From: Cordylochernes scorpioides
Taxonomy: Eukaryota; Arthropoda; Arachnida; Pseudoscorpiones; Chernetidae
Length of the DNA stretch: 64,000 nt
Reading direction: 5' to 3'
Assembly: GCA_030710605.1 (NCBI GenBank)
Contig: CP092876.1
Span: forward strand, 89,574,906-89,638,905
In this document: positions 57,601-63,577 of the stretch, piece after piece
Position numbering within the stretch: position 1 is the stretch's first letter
How the letters are laid out: every line of letters starts with the position of its first letter
Notes under the pieces: model-generated
Database searches by the model: none
What the model saw: the letters and a program-made list of their open reading frames with translations, nothing else
What the model was told of the DNA's origin: nothing
Translations under genes and position numbers: made by a program

Positions 57601-60600
57601 ATTAGAGCTCTGAAAAGCGGTCTGGTGGATTAAGTTGGCGAAACCGCTGGGAGAGTTCACCACTGATGAGCCAAGCCCTCCCAATATATTTTTTTCATCG
57701 CAGTAAGGGCAGTAGAAGTTTGTATTATGTATAAAAGAAACATTCGTACTTTTTAATTCTTTCATTTTATATTTATTTATTTGTAAAACGACATTTAAAA
57801 ATTATCCCGCATGTGTTTCTTTTGAACGAAAAATCAAAATTTATTTTAAATAGAAATAACGATTATTTCTAACCTTAGGGATGAGGTATGAAAGGATGAA
57901 TTGTGAAGAGTAATGATAAACGGAAAAATAAAAGTGTCCAGGGATGGGAAACGAACCCAAAGTGTTCCATATATAATATTGTATTATTTATTCATTTATT
58001 TCAATTTAAAGCGCTATGTCCCCCCTAGGGACACTTGCACTGTCATACATGTATGTCTTTACATTTGCTATACATATATATTTACAATACTTTTAGGCCG
58101 TAAAGAGAACAGTCATATGATATTAACAAGGAGAAAGAGCGGGAGAGAGAGAAAAAAAAAAAAGATAACAGAAAACTGTGTACAAAAGAAAGAAATGTCT
58201 GGAAATTTTATAATATATAATATCAAATTCAACACACAAGGAGCTGAAAACAATGTTTATAATTTTTAACATTGTTTTCAGTTCCTTTTGTGTTGAATTT
58301 GAGCAGGGGAAAAAATGGAATATATTTGGAGAAAATAGATATATTGTTTTGTTATCACTTGTGTTTGTGGGGTGGTTGCAACATGTTCAGGAAAGACGGC
58401 AGCCAACACGAGTGAAAGAACGATAAACCGCCAACCGCAACATGTTTGAGCTTCATACTTGCATAGCTAGCCGTCAAGTTCTTTCCCCTTACCTGTGACA
58501 TGTTTCTATAACAAATATAAACCGTGTCTTCATCATTGTAACATCCTCGAGTTTGTTAGTTGATGTTAATCAGCAAGAAGTATTTGGAAGTTTAAAAAGA
58601 AAAGTCTTTATTTCCTTTAGGCTAACCACCGACATAAGTTTACATGTGGATATATATTACAATAAGTCAAAAAGACAACTCCACAGAGTACCATCAGTGA
58701 TGTGCTCACTGATAATTTACTATATAGGCATTCCAGCTGCCGTTACAATCATTATACAGATGTCTTCTAAGAGAACCCCATATTTCTGAGAAGACCAATA
58801 AACCAAGTTGTAACTAATAGCTAATACTGGATAGAGAGAAATGTAGTGGATGTGTCCAGTCTTGTGCCCTGTGGGGACCCACTTCGATGTCCTCAACGGA
58901 GTCAAATGTCTCTCCTGTCCCCAGGGGACCTACCAGTTCCAGGAAGGACAGCTGGCTTGTCTCGTCTGTCCAGAACACACTTCCACACTCTCCAACAACT
59001 CCAAGAGTCTAGGGGAATGCAAAGGTAATACTTCCCTACACGTCAATATGGAACATACGTGACTGTACGCGACATGACGAGATGTTAGCGCTAGCAGGAG
59101 AGAACAGATGTCTCATATTAAAATACTTGAATAGATGAATTGGAGATGCTATATGCTAAGATAGCCTACTCAAAATATCGATCGAAGGTCCTCTTGTCAA
59201 GATAACACCCTTGTATTAACTTTGTAGATCAACCATTGAGAGAAACCAAGACAGCACCAAGTCTTTCCACCAGTTGTAAACAATGTCTATGAATTGAACA
59301 TCTTAGAGGAGCCTGAAAACTATGGCTATGGATTGAACATCTTAGAGGAGCCTGAAAACTATGGCTATGGATTGAACATCTTAGAGGAGCCTGAAAACTA
59401 TGGCTATGGATTGAACATCTTAGAGGAGCCTGAAAACTATGGCTATGGATTGAACATCTTAGAGGAGCCTGAAAACTATGGCTATGGACTGAACATATTA
59501 GAGGAGCCTGAAAACTATGGCTATGGATTGAACATCTAAGAGAAGCCTGAAAAATATGGCTATAGATTGAATATCTTAGAGGAGCCTGAAAACTATGGCT
59601 ATGGATTGAACATCTAAGAGAAGCCTGAAAAATATGGCTATGGATTGAATATCTTAGAGGAGCCTGAAAACTATGGCTATGGATTGAACATCTTAGAGGA
59701 GCCTGAAAACTATGGATATGAATTGAACATCTTAGAGAAGCCTGAAAACTATGGCTATGGATTGAACATCTTAGAGGAGCATTAAAACTATGGCTATGGA
59801 TTGAACATCTTAGAGGAGCCTGAAAACTATGGCTATGGATTGAACATCTTAGAGGAGCATTAAAACTATGGCTATGGATTGAACATCTTAGAGGAGCCTG
59901 AAAACTATGGCTATGGATTGAACATCTTAGAGGAGCCTGATTGAGAAGGTACACCAGTCTTAAGATTGAAATACACCTGAAATTTATATACGCATGAGAC
60001 ACTATTCTCTCTCTATTGAGAGAAAATTCAATTTTGCAAGAGACAGGAAAACCTCTCTTAAGCGAGTCGTTAACTGGAAACCTGTTGGCTGCGGGTAAAA
60101 CTACCTAGCCACCCAGTACTTGTATGCACAAGTTTGTGTTAGGAGATAGTCTGTATTATTGAATAATTTTTTGTGTTCCTTCAACTGCAAGTTTCAACTG
60201 TAGCTCTATAAATGGGAGATCAAGAGGAACGTGGTGAGTTTCTTTATTGAGAGGTACACAAGCTTTCGGACGTCACCCGTCCTTCATCAGGTGTTGACAT
60301 GAATAATAAGGAGATGCTATATTTATAAGCGACAGTTTAAAAGTATTAAAAATATTAAAAACAATCTGATGCACGCCCGCGAGAGCACATGCTAATAACA
60401 AAATATTTTCAATTTTACTTTGAGTTTGTATAAAGAGAGGTGAAGACAAAAGCAAGAAAAAACAAAAATAAAAAATAAAAATAGAAAATCAGTGGAATAA
60501 AGATAAAGTTAAAAGTTACGAAGAAGATAAAGTTAAAAGTTACGAAGAAGGTGTATCTGAGGTAGAATAAAAAACAGAATATTGGGGCGGGAGGTCAATC

Positions 60601-63577
60601 TTTCTGTTGAGGCTGGGGGTAGTATTAGAAACAAGGGCCTCAAGAACTAAGCGTTGGTATTTGTTTGCTATATCGCTATAAACGGGGAAATCAGTGGAAT
60701 AAAGATAAAGTTAAAAGTTACGAAGAAGATAAAGTTAAAAGTTACGAAGAAGGTGTATCTGAGGTAGAATAAAAAACAGAATATTGGGGCGGGAGGTCAA
60801 TCTTTCTGTTGAGGCTGGGGGTAGTATTAGAAACAAGGGCCTCAAGAACTAAGCGTTGGTATTTGTTTGCTATCTCAATCTTCAATCTCAACAATACAAC
60901 CCCCGTTTATAGCGATATAGCAAACAAATACCAACGCTTAGTTCTTGAGGCCCTTGTTTCTAATACTACCCCCAGCCTCAACAGAAAGATTGACCTCCCG
61001 CCCCAATATTCTGTTTTTTATTCTACCTCAGATACACCTTCTTCGTAACTTTTAACTTTATCTTCTTCGTAACTTTTAACTTTATCTTTATTCCACTGAT
61101 TTTCTATTTTTATTTTTTATTTTTGTTTTTTCTTGCTTTTGTCTTCACCTCTCTTTATACAAACTCAAAGTAAAATTGAAAATATTTTGTTATTAGCATG
61201 TGCTCTCGCGGGCGTGCATCAGATTGTTTTTAATATTTTTAATACTTTTAAACTGTCGCTTATAAATATAGCATCTCCTTATTATTCATGTCAACACCTG
61301 ATGAAGGACGGGTGACGTCCGAAAGCTTGTGTACCTCTCAATAAAGAAACTCACCACGTTCCTCTTGATCTCCCTTTTACACTTCAAACGTGGCTATATC
61401 TCAGCTCTATAAATGTTATATAAAAAATATAACACATTTTTAAAATATACGGATCAAGGAGCCAATTTTAGAAAAAAGTGTTTGAATTTTCTTATTAAGA
61501 AAGATCTTTGACCTATATTCTGGAATAAATAAAAAACTGCAACTTCCTCTATAAGGATATGCACTTTTTCAAATATCATGTTTACAACAACAACAACAAC
61601 AACAAAAGCCTTTATTCAGGGCATTCCGCCCCATACAGGATTCGCCGTATTTACACGTCAACAAGAGGAGAGGGAAGAGGAAACATTTACAACAAAATAA
61701 GGTTTGTCTCACATTCAGTTACCTATTTACAGATAGTTCATCCTCCAGTATCCTTTGCCCTGCATTCTTTCTCATGCGCCCAGCTTCTGTGCAGAACTTA
61801 AAGTATCTAACAATCAGTAATTCATCATTCAGAGCTGAAGAGAGAAGTTGACATATGCGATGGTATCTAAATTGACCAGAGTTAGGGCTTAGGAAAATTT
61901 CAGTACGTTTTTCTGTTAAGAGAGGGCATTGGAAGAAATAGTGAACCAAATTATCATCCATGAGATCCTTACAAAGTAAACAGTTCCGGCCATTTTCTTT
62001 CCAGAAGTCTTTTCTTTCTTCCCTGAAAAATTGCCATAAAACTCTATGTTGTGCAACTAGTCTTTTGTTGGGAAGCGAGATATTTAATCGTAGGTACTCC
62101 TCTGTCATGAATGATTCACTCAAAAATTTGTAGTGAGCAAAGTGGGTTGAATCAATGATTTTCATCTGATCGCTTTGAATTAGTTGGTCTGTGGTGGTTC
62201 TAATTATGCCTGGCAATTCTTTCTGTATGGCTAAGTAGTCTTCGCAGCCCTTAAGAAAGGAATATCCCTTAGAGTCTAGAATTTTTATTAAATTTTGAGT
62301 AAAACTGTTTTCTATTTTCTTTTTCGCGGTGAATTTCCAGAGATAGTTTAAGCAAGCATTTGGTAATCTGCTCGTCTCCATTTTTAAAATCCTGACCCAA
62401 AACCTTAATGTGAGTTTTGCAGCATTAAGTTCAGTTGATATTCTTCCACATTCTCTTCTGAGGATATATCCTGGTGTGAAGTTTGGTAAGTCTAAGAGAC
62501 GACGAAGAAATGCATCTTGTGTATTATTGACTGTCATCAGCTGGTTAATTGCCCACATTGGTGCCGCATATAGTAACGTAGGAAGAACAATAGTGTCAAG
62601 AAGTTTCATCACTGAGGTAAAGGACTTTATTCGCGCCTTTGTAAGGATTCTCCAAAGTGCATTAATTGCATTCAGTGCTTTGTTTCTAAAGTATTGGGAA
62701 GCATATTGGGTCGAAATTTTTGTAGCCAGAGGGTAACCCAGATATGTATACTTAGCTACTATTGTCAGGGGTTGCTGACCCCAAAACCATGTCTCGGAGC
62801 GAGCTGTTCTTCCACCATTTCTAAACACCATTATTTTAGATTTATTTTGGTTTAACGTTAGGCAGTTCTCTTCTAAGTACTTTTTAAGTAAGTTAATCTT
62901 CAATTGCAAATTTATTTTCGATTCTCCTAAGATCACTATGTCGTCTGCATACAGTAAAAGGTGTATAGTTCCATAATTCTCAAGATTTATGCCTGGCAAT
63001 TCTGATTCATCGAACAGGGGTACCAGATCGTTTAGGAAGAGAATGAATAAATAAGGTGACAACGGCTCTCCCTGCAATACTCCCGCTTGTATTTTGATAG
63101 CCTCCGTGAAGGAACCCCGCCATCTGACTGTTGCCGTCATTTGGGTATAATAGTTCTTAATTAGTTTAATAAATCGACAGCTCAGACCATTTAAAGCTAA
63201 TTTTTTCCAAAGTAGATGGTGCGGCACAGTATCAAAGGCCTTCCTTAGGTCAATGAAGAAGGCATATAACTTTCCCCTTCTACGGCTAAGGGTCATTTGA
63301 ATTAATGATACGAGCGTGAAAATGTGAAATATCATGTTTTAATCGACATATTATATTTTTTGTGATTCTTACAAGAATGTTCTTCAAGAGGATTGACAGA
63401 GAGTTGTGTCTCTAGCCCAGTGTCTCCCCGGCAGTTACTCTCCCACAGGCCTGGAGCCTTGTGAGACCTGCCCCCTGGGGACCTACGAGCCCCGCTACGC
63501 CAGCTCCCTGTGTTCCCTTTGTCCCGCGGGTTCCACCACACTCCGACGAGGCGCCCGAAAGCCTGAACATTGCAAAG
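33256..63577 (+). CDS. SVEP1-like gene, 16 exons, 3' end outside the window
   Basis: Spliced coding exons at the positions listed below give about 1,866 codons in the window, all joining in phase. Domain order is signal peptide, vWA, EGF-like, Cys-rich GCC-type, sushi 1-3, HYR 1-2, sushi 4, linker with repeats, then two GCC2/GCC3 modules. This is the N-terminal order of vertebrate SVEP1 (polydom), a secreted extracellular-matrix protein that binds integrin alpha-9 beta-1 and angiopoietins and acts in cell adhesion and vessel development. Pentraxin, EGF and further sushi domains would follow to the right. Most introns are phase 1, as expected for shuffled extracellular modules. The odd feature is the very large repetitive linker exon. 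Introns range from 58 bp to several kilobases and are full of repeats. Confidence 0.9.
33735..33990 (+). repeat. 34-bp tandem repeat carrying splice-donor-like sequence
   Basis: Units read CTTACCTTGTTCCGGGTTGG then ATACTGAG|GTAGGT, with GT at 33778, 33812, 33846, 33880, 33914 and 33948, exactly 34 bp apart, plus a looser one near 33735. GAG|GTAGGT resembles the true exon 1 donor CAG|GTAGGT at 33697, so the array probably arose from that junction. Reading past the true donor meets a stop at 33736-33738. Confidence 0.85.
34200..34455 (+). CDS. SVEP1-like exon 2: second half of vWA
   Basis: After TTATTTAG the frame reads [20 protein letters not shown], giving the conserved TDG metal-site aspartate, then [29 protein letters not shown] and [14 protein letters not shown]. 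The match to SVEP1 vWA is strong to the end. Donor GAAG|GTGAGG, phase 1. Confidence 0.92.
34510..34686 (+). CDS. SVEP1-like exon 3: EGF-like cysteine-rich module
   Basis: Reads [20 protein letters not shown] to [20 protein letters not shown] and [17 protein letters not shown]. The [10 protein letters not shown]-type core is characteristic of SVEP1 directly after the vWA. Phase 1 at both ends. Confidence 0.9.
34687..36083 (+). other. Intron 3
   Basis: About 1.4 kb of AT-rich sequence. No repeat is bounded with confidence and no internal exon is seen. Confidence 0.7.
36084..36230 (+). CDS. SVEP1-like exon 4: Cys-rich GCC-type module
   Basis: Reads [40 protein letters not shown] and FTWNGTACD. 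The CPxGxY...C.PCP...HTS..GS pattern is the short ephrin-receptor-like repeat that precedes the first sushi in SVEP1. Acceptor TTGCTTACAG, donor GATA|GTAAG, phase 1 both sides. The asparagines in NET, NCT and NGT are possible N-glycosylation sites. Confidence 0.9.
36343..36525 (-). repeat. Interspersed repeat, family B
   Basis: Reverse-complement copy of the repeat at 27235-27435 and 44105-44290, within intron 4. The rest of intron 4 (36231-37607) shows AT-rich sequence and a foldback-family scrap at 37465-37545. Confidence 0.75.
37608..37784 (+). CDS. SVEP1-like exon 5: sushi domain 1
   Basis: Reads [39 protein letters not shown] and a WTGQEAVC ending, a canonical four-cysteine complement-control (sushi) module with the conserved Trp before the last Cys. 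Acceptor CTGTTTCAG, donor GTCG|GTAGGT, phase 1. It is separated from exon 6 by only 58 bp. Confidence 0.93.
37843..38022 (+). CDS. SVEP1-like exon 6: sushi domain 2
   Basis: Reads [18 protein letters not shown], then [17 protein letters not shown] and MWDGLRAFC. It has four cysteines and the Trp of a sushi domain, and matches the second SVEP1 sushi. Acceptor CCCTCACAG, donor AGGG|GTAAC, phase 1. Confidence 0.92.
38510..39775 (-). repeat. Interspersed repeat related to 31526-32235, in intron 6
   Basis: The minus strand begins near ATAGATAACTAGACGGGTGA with GGGCTTCGCCCCGGGATTGA and ends near a TATATA run around 38515. The GC-rich terminal box resembles CCCGGCTTCGCC at 31546. Internal AT-rich sequence at 38750-39060 contains a repeated AGATCGAAGGTTCAAATTTT (38771 and 38977). 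Confidence 0.45.
40346..40540 (+). CDS. SVEP1-like exon 7: sushi domain 3
   Basis: Reads [20 protein letters not shown], then [18 protein letters not shown] and a [12 protein letters not shown] end, a sushi module with slightly longer loops, as in the third SVEP1 sushi. Acceptor GTGTGACAG, donor CATG|GTCAGT, phase 1. Confidence 0.9.
40815..40912. ncRNA. Foldback pair of hammerhead-like relics
   Basis: CTCGAGCTTTCG at the left and CGAAAACTCGAG at the right face each other. On the + strand AGCCTGTCAAAGAGCGTCAC is followed by GTCCGAAAACTCGAG. On the minus strand CCTGTACAAAGGCGTCC leads to CGAAAGCTCGAG. Both resemble decayed Penelope-type hammerheads (CTGATGA...GAAA), with cores too altered to cleave. 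Confidence 0.4.
41795..42095. repeat. Foldback MITE with arms of about 115 bp
   Basis: Positions 41801-41916 and 41978-42093 are inverted repeats starting GTAGAGCGACATTTGAAAAT and ending with the reciprocal GTCGTTCTAC. A half copy is at 57785-57930. No transposase is present. Confidence 0.75.
42385..42870. repeat. Hammerhead-family relative split by a SINE
   Basis: Ends AAAGGCATTTCCTGGTCGTC and the inverted CACGATCAGGGGAAGCATTT resemble those of 8938-9175. A SINE of the 22392 family occupies about 42420-42700. Its head has a decayed box B, and its body retains TGCTCCAATGGCCCCCGATT and CATGATCATCATGG. The SINE is therefore younger than its host repeat. Confidence 0.65.
43003..43251 (+). CDS. 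SVEP1-like exon 8: HYR domain 1
   Basis: Reads [20 protein letters not shown], then [34 protein letters not shown] and [16 protein letters not shown] and the Y.A.D.AGN.ASC.F..HV signature define a hyalin-repeat (Ig-like adhesion) domain and match SVEP1 HYR1. Phase 1 both ends. Confidence 0.92.
43583..43620 (+). ncRNA. Hammerhead motif with one core substitution
   Basis: Order is stem I CTGTA, core CTGGTGA (43588-43594), stem II GGGC-AATA-GCCC, GAAA, stem III AC/GT, then A and TTCAG. Stem I pairs CTGTA with TTCAG at four of five positions. Only A6 differs from consensus (G). This is the best-preserved stand-alone motif of this type, within intron 8. Confidence 0.5.
44105..44290 (+). repeat. 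Interspersed repeat, family B
   Basis: Copy of 27235-27435, from TGTAACAAAGTATTTATTAT to TTTTCCAAGTGGCAATATAT, in intron 8. Confidence 0.75.
44419..44658 (+). CDS. SVEP1-like exon 9: HYR domain 2
   Basis: Reads [56 protein letters not shown] and [16 protein letters not shown]. Matches the second SVEP1 HYR, including the SDN and FP.GET motifs. Acceptor TGCGACAG, donor GAGG|GTAAG, phase 1. Confidence 0.92.
45000..45872 (+). pseudogene. Broken mariner-family transposase
   Basis: Recognisable pieces on the + strand: [10 protein letters not shown] with an in-frame stop, [40 protein letters not shown] (first catalytic D), [13 protein letters not shown], then after frameshifts [20 protein letters not shown] and [14 protein letters not shown]. 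It resembles the DD37-41D families. The central catalytic region is scrambled by frameshifts. Confidence 0.75.
45911..45969 (-). tRNA. Partial tRNA-Gln(CTG)-like sequence
   Basis: The minus strand reads CCATGGTGTAATGGTTAGCA, then CTCTGGACTCTGAATCCAG (anticodon arm with CTG at the anticodon) and GAGTTCAAATC, matching a eukaryotic tRNA-Gln body. The 3' acceptor strand is replaced by a CT/GA microsatellite, and GA runs flank both sides (45897-45911 and 45973-45990). It cannot form a full acceptor stem, so it is a tRNA pseudogene or relic. Confidence 0.6.
46676..46873 (+). CDS. SVEP1-like exon 10: sushi domain 4
   Basis: Reads [55 protein letters not shown]. Long-loop sushi module corresponding to the one that follows HYR2 in SVEP1. 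Acceptor GTTTCACAG, donor TCAC|GTAAG, phase 1. Confidence 0.9.
46874..49244 (+). other. Intron 10
   Basis: About 2.4 kb. The left part is pyrimidine-rich, the centre is the minisatellite at 47540-48615, and the right part (48620-49244) is unrecognised. Confidence 0.7.
47540..48615 (+). repeat. Minisatellite, about 50-bp composite units
   Basis: Repeats of CCCTGTAGATACCTCCTATC, CCTACTTTCCTCAAATCTGT and CTTTGCCCTTTTC, with two alternating unit lengths, fill most of intron 10. The + strand is pyrimidine-rich, resembling reiterated polypyrimidine-tract sequence. The minus strand is open over parts of it by repetition only, so I do not call a gene. Confidence 0.88.
49245..49375 (+). CDS. SVEP1-like exon 11: linker, first part
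   Basis: Reads [40 protein letters not shown] and LEDK. This occupies the position of the SVEP1 segment after sushi 4 that contains a short helical, cysteine-bearing stretch. Acceptor GGTTTTCCAG, donor GACAAG|GTACGT, phase 0, which matches exon 12. Confidence 0.75.
49796..50753 (+). repeat. Intronic copy of the exon 13 minisatellite
   Basis: About 33 units of the 27-bp repeat encoding GQSGGSWTQ and variants (GGSWSQ, GGSLPQ), in the same orientation and an open frame of 300 codons (49885-50787). There is no convincing acceptor or donor at its edges. It is bounded by a 20-bp direct repeat ATCGGGATTCAGACAATAAC (49796-49815) and a one-mismatch copy (50734-50753). This looks like an inserted duplicate of exon sequence, not an exon, although an alternative exon is not excluded. 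Confidence 0.85.
51437..51636. mobile_element. hAT-type MITE with 8-bp target duplication
   Basis: Termini CAGGGGTTGGCAAACTTTTG and (right) GCAGTTTGCCAACCCCTG. Flanks GTATAAGT (51429-51436) and GTATAAGC (51637-51644) form a near-perfect 8-bp duplication. About 200 bp, non-coding. It is the uninterrupted relative of 23328-24827. Confidence 0.88.
51830..52101 (+). repeat. Second intronic block of the exon 13 minisatellite
   Basis: About ten 27-bp units in the same orientation, with one unit mutated to a stop (GGTTAAAGC near 51940). It lies in intron 11 between a hAT MITE and a SINE fragment. Not coding as it stands. Confidence 0.85.
52304..52424 (-). mobile_element. Truncated tRNA-SINE
   Basis: The 3' part of the SINE seen at 22392-22717, from TTCGACTTTGCACTTAC back to GCTTATCCCTAGTAC. 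The tRNA head is missing. Confidence 0.8.
52499..52574 (+). CDS. SVEP1-like exon 12: linker, second part
   Basis: A short exon reading [20 protein letters not shown] and RTILQ, with cysteines as in the SVEP1 linker. Acceptor CATTGTGCAG, donor ACAAG|GTAAGC. It enters at phase 0 and leaves at phase 1, linking exons 11 and 13 in frame. Confidence 0.75.
53151..55766 (+). CDS. SVEP1-like exon 13: giant repetitive linker
   Basis: An open exon of 2,616 bases (872 codons), phase 1 at both ends. After ENNLIPYG comes RRRKR, a furin-type cleavage motif, at about the place where vertebrate SVEP1 also has a basic site. Next are a Ser-rich stretch, then [12 protein letters not shown]-type repeats (about 53690-54095). 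There follow some 24 copies of the 9-mer GQSGGSWTQ (54108-54735), about seven 19-residue units around SGGNWTHGQ and [10 protein letters not shown] (54740-55130), and six 14-residue units [14 protein letters not shown] (55180-55430). An acidic, Ser/Thr-rich tail rejoins the conserved linker. NWT in the 19-mers is an N-glycosylation sequon. The region should be disordered, extended and extracellular. Ortholog linkers elsewhere lack this expansion as far as I know. The donor is CACCG|GTAAG. Confidence 0.88.
55893..55970. repeat. Short palindrome in intron 13
   Basis: TTCTTCAAATAAA and CGGCCAGTAAA are mirrored in reverse complement by TTTACTGGCCG and TTTATTTGAAGAA about a short A/T centre. It forms a strong hairpin, and could be a small foldback element. 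Confidence 0.75.
55971..56765 (+). other. Intron 13, AT-rich part
   Basis: Nothing recognised apart from short frames without similarity. Confidence 0.5.
56766..57000. mobile_element. Pogo/Tigger-type MITE
   Basis: Termini CAGTAGACTCTCCTATAACG and (right, inverted) CGTTATAGGAGAGTTTACTG, with TA at 56764-56765 and 57001-57002. The interior repeats TACAACGCGA-like words. The TIR form is typical of pogo-derived MITEs. Confidence 0.88.
57114..57302 (+). CDS. SVEP1-like exon 14: end of linker, Cys-rich start
   Basis: Reads [60 protein letters not shown] and SC. It parallels the SVEP1 helical segment followed by CxPGxxxxxxxC that opens the GCC2/GCC3 series. Acceptor GCGTGGCCAG, donor TGCG|GTAGGT, phase 1. 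Confidence 0.85.
57385..57760. repeat. Foldback-family element in intron 14
   Basis: Matches the arms of 187-633, including TTGGCGAAACCGC, TGATGAGCCAAGCCCTCCC and TTCATCGCAGTAAGG. The outer left arm is partly replaced. The centre retains TAAGCTTATGTCCATAGTTT. Confidence 0.75.
57785..57930 (+). repeat. Half copy of the 41795-42095 foldback MITE
   Basis: Begins ACGACATTTAAAAATTATCC and follows one arm through ATGAGGTATGAAAGGATGAA. The second arm is missing. Confidence 0.65.
57985..58190 (-). repeat. 5'-truncated LINE 3' end
   Basis: Reverse complement of 2690-2912. It begins at TTATTTCAATTTAAAGCGCT, the LINE tail, in intron 14. Confidence 0.6.
58218..58304. repeat. Palindromic hairpin
   Basis: AAATTCAACACACAAGGAGC with TGAAAACAATGTT is mirrored by AACATTGTTTTCAGTTCCTT and TGTGTTGAATTT about a short centre. 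Almost perfect, so fairly young. Confidence 0.8.
58305..58859 (+). other. Intron 14, right part
   Basis: Single-copy-looking sequence with no recognised exon or repeat. Confidence 0.4.
58860..59024 (+). CDS. SVEP1-like exon 15: GCC2/GCC3 module 1
   Basis: Reads [40 protein letters not shown] and ending GECK. The CPxGTxxxxxxxxCxxCPxGTYQxxEGQxxCxxCP pattern is the ephrin-receptor-like repeat of SVEP1. Phase 1 both ends. Confidence 0.92.
59284..59943 (+). repeat. 39-bp minisatellite in intron 15
   Basis: About 17 units containing GGCTATGGATTGAACATCTT and AGAGGAGCCTGAAAACTAT. Because 39 is a multiple of three, both strands carry long open frames (+ about 81 codons of [13 protein letters not shown], minus 257 codons), but units with TAA end the + frame and there are no splice sites. 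The frames are judged non-coding. Confidence 0.88.
60256..60294 (-). ncRNA. Penelope-type hammerhead-like motif
   Basis: Reverse-complement copy of the motif at 61294-61332, with identical core and stems. Confidence 0.65.
61294..61332 (+). ncRNA. Penelope-type hammerhead-like motif
   Basis: Stem I ACAC/GTGT, core CTGATGA (61298-61304), one extra A, stem II GGACG/CGTCC, GAAA (61321-61324), the minimal palindrome AGCT as stem III and TT before stem I. Everything agrees with the hammerhead consensus except the extra A between the core and stem II. That A is shared by the decayed copies at 8168, 16840 and 27020, so it is a family trait. Catalytic status is uncertain. Confidence 0.65.
61584..63326 (-). 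mobile_element. 5'-truncated non-LTR retrotransposon (LINE)
   Basis: Flanked by the 13-bp duplication AAATATCATGTTT (61571-61583 and 63327-63339). The 3' end (left) has a GTT trinucleotide tail read on the minus strand. 1,743 bp remain of a longer element. The insertion lies in intron 15, antisense to the gene. Confidence 0.9.
61719..63326 (-). CDS. LINE ORF2 remnant: reverse transcriptase and C-terminus
   Basis: About 535 codons open without interruption. Visible RT motifs are [40 protein letters not shown] and [14 protein letters not shown] (catalytic YADD), then [17 protein letters not shown]. The C-terminus has a cysteine-rich [20 protein letters not shown]. The endonuclease and the first RT blocks are lost by 5' truncation, so the frame is dead although open, implying recent insertion. 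It belongs among the CR1/Jockey/I-like non-LTR clades; the exact clade is not decided. Confidence 0.85.
   Translation of the reverse strand, partial: HIFTLVSLIQMTLSRRRGKLYAFFIDLRKAFDTVPHHLLWKKLALNGLSCRFIKLIKNYYTQMTATVRWRGSFTEAIKIQAGVLQGEPLSPYLFILFLNDLVPLFDESELPGINLENYGTIHLLLYADDIVILGESKINLQLKINLLKKYLEENCLTLNQNKSKIMVFRNGGRTARSETWFWGQQPLTIVAKYTYLGYPLATKISTQYASQYFRNKALNAINALWRILTKARIKSFTSVMKLLDTIVLPTLLYAAPMWAINQLMTVNNTQDAFLRRLLDLPNFTPGYILRRECGRISTELNAAKLTLRFWVRILKMETSRLPNACLNYLWKFTAKKKIENSFTQNLIKILDSKGYSFLKGCEDYLAIQKELPGIIRTTTDQLIQSDQMKIIDSTHFAHYKFLSESFMTEEYLRLNISLPNKRLVAQHRVLWQFFREERKDFWKENGRNCLLCKDLMDDNLVHYFFQCPLLTEKRTEIFLSPNSGQFRYHRICQLLSSALNDELLIVRYFKFCTEAGRMRKNAGQRILEDELSVNR
63416..63577 (+). 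CDS. SVEP1-like exon 16: GCC2/GCC3 module 2
   Basis: Reads [40 protein letters not shown] and [14 protein letters not shown], closely matching the second SVEP1 ephrin-receptor-like repeat. Acceptor GTGTCTCTAG, donor AAAG|GTAAG, phase 1. The next exon lies beyond the window. Confidence 0.93.

Larger units (their letters stand above)
60215..61402. mobile_element. Penelope-like element insertion, inverted and partial copies
   Basis: Flanked by the 13-bp duplication AGCTCTATAAATG (60202-60214 and 61403-61415). It contains a minus-oriented copy (60215-60688), a partial minus copy (about 60689-60873) and a plus copy (about 60902-61376). The plus copy encodes [20 protein letters not shown] (around 60921-60980), the kind of ending seen on the GIY-YIG/RT protein of Penelope-like elements. 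A terminal segment with a hammerhead-like motif follows. Complex tandem and inverted copies with target duplications are typical of these elements. Confidence 0.7.

Noticed and set aside
59229-60002. 257-codon minus-strand ORF ([13 protein letters not shown] repeats)
   Set aside because: Translation of the 39-bp minisatellite. The unit length alone explains the open frame.
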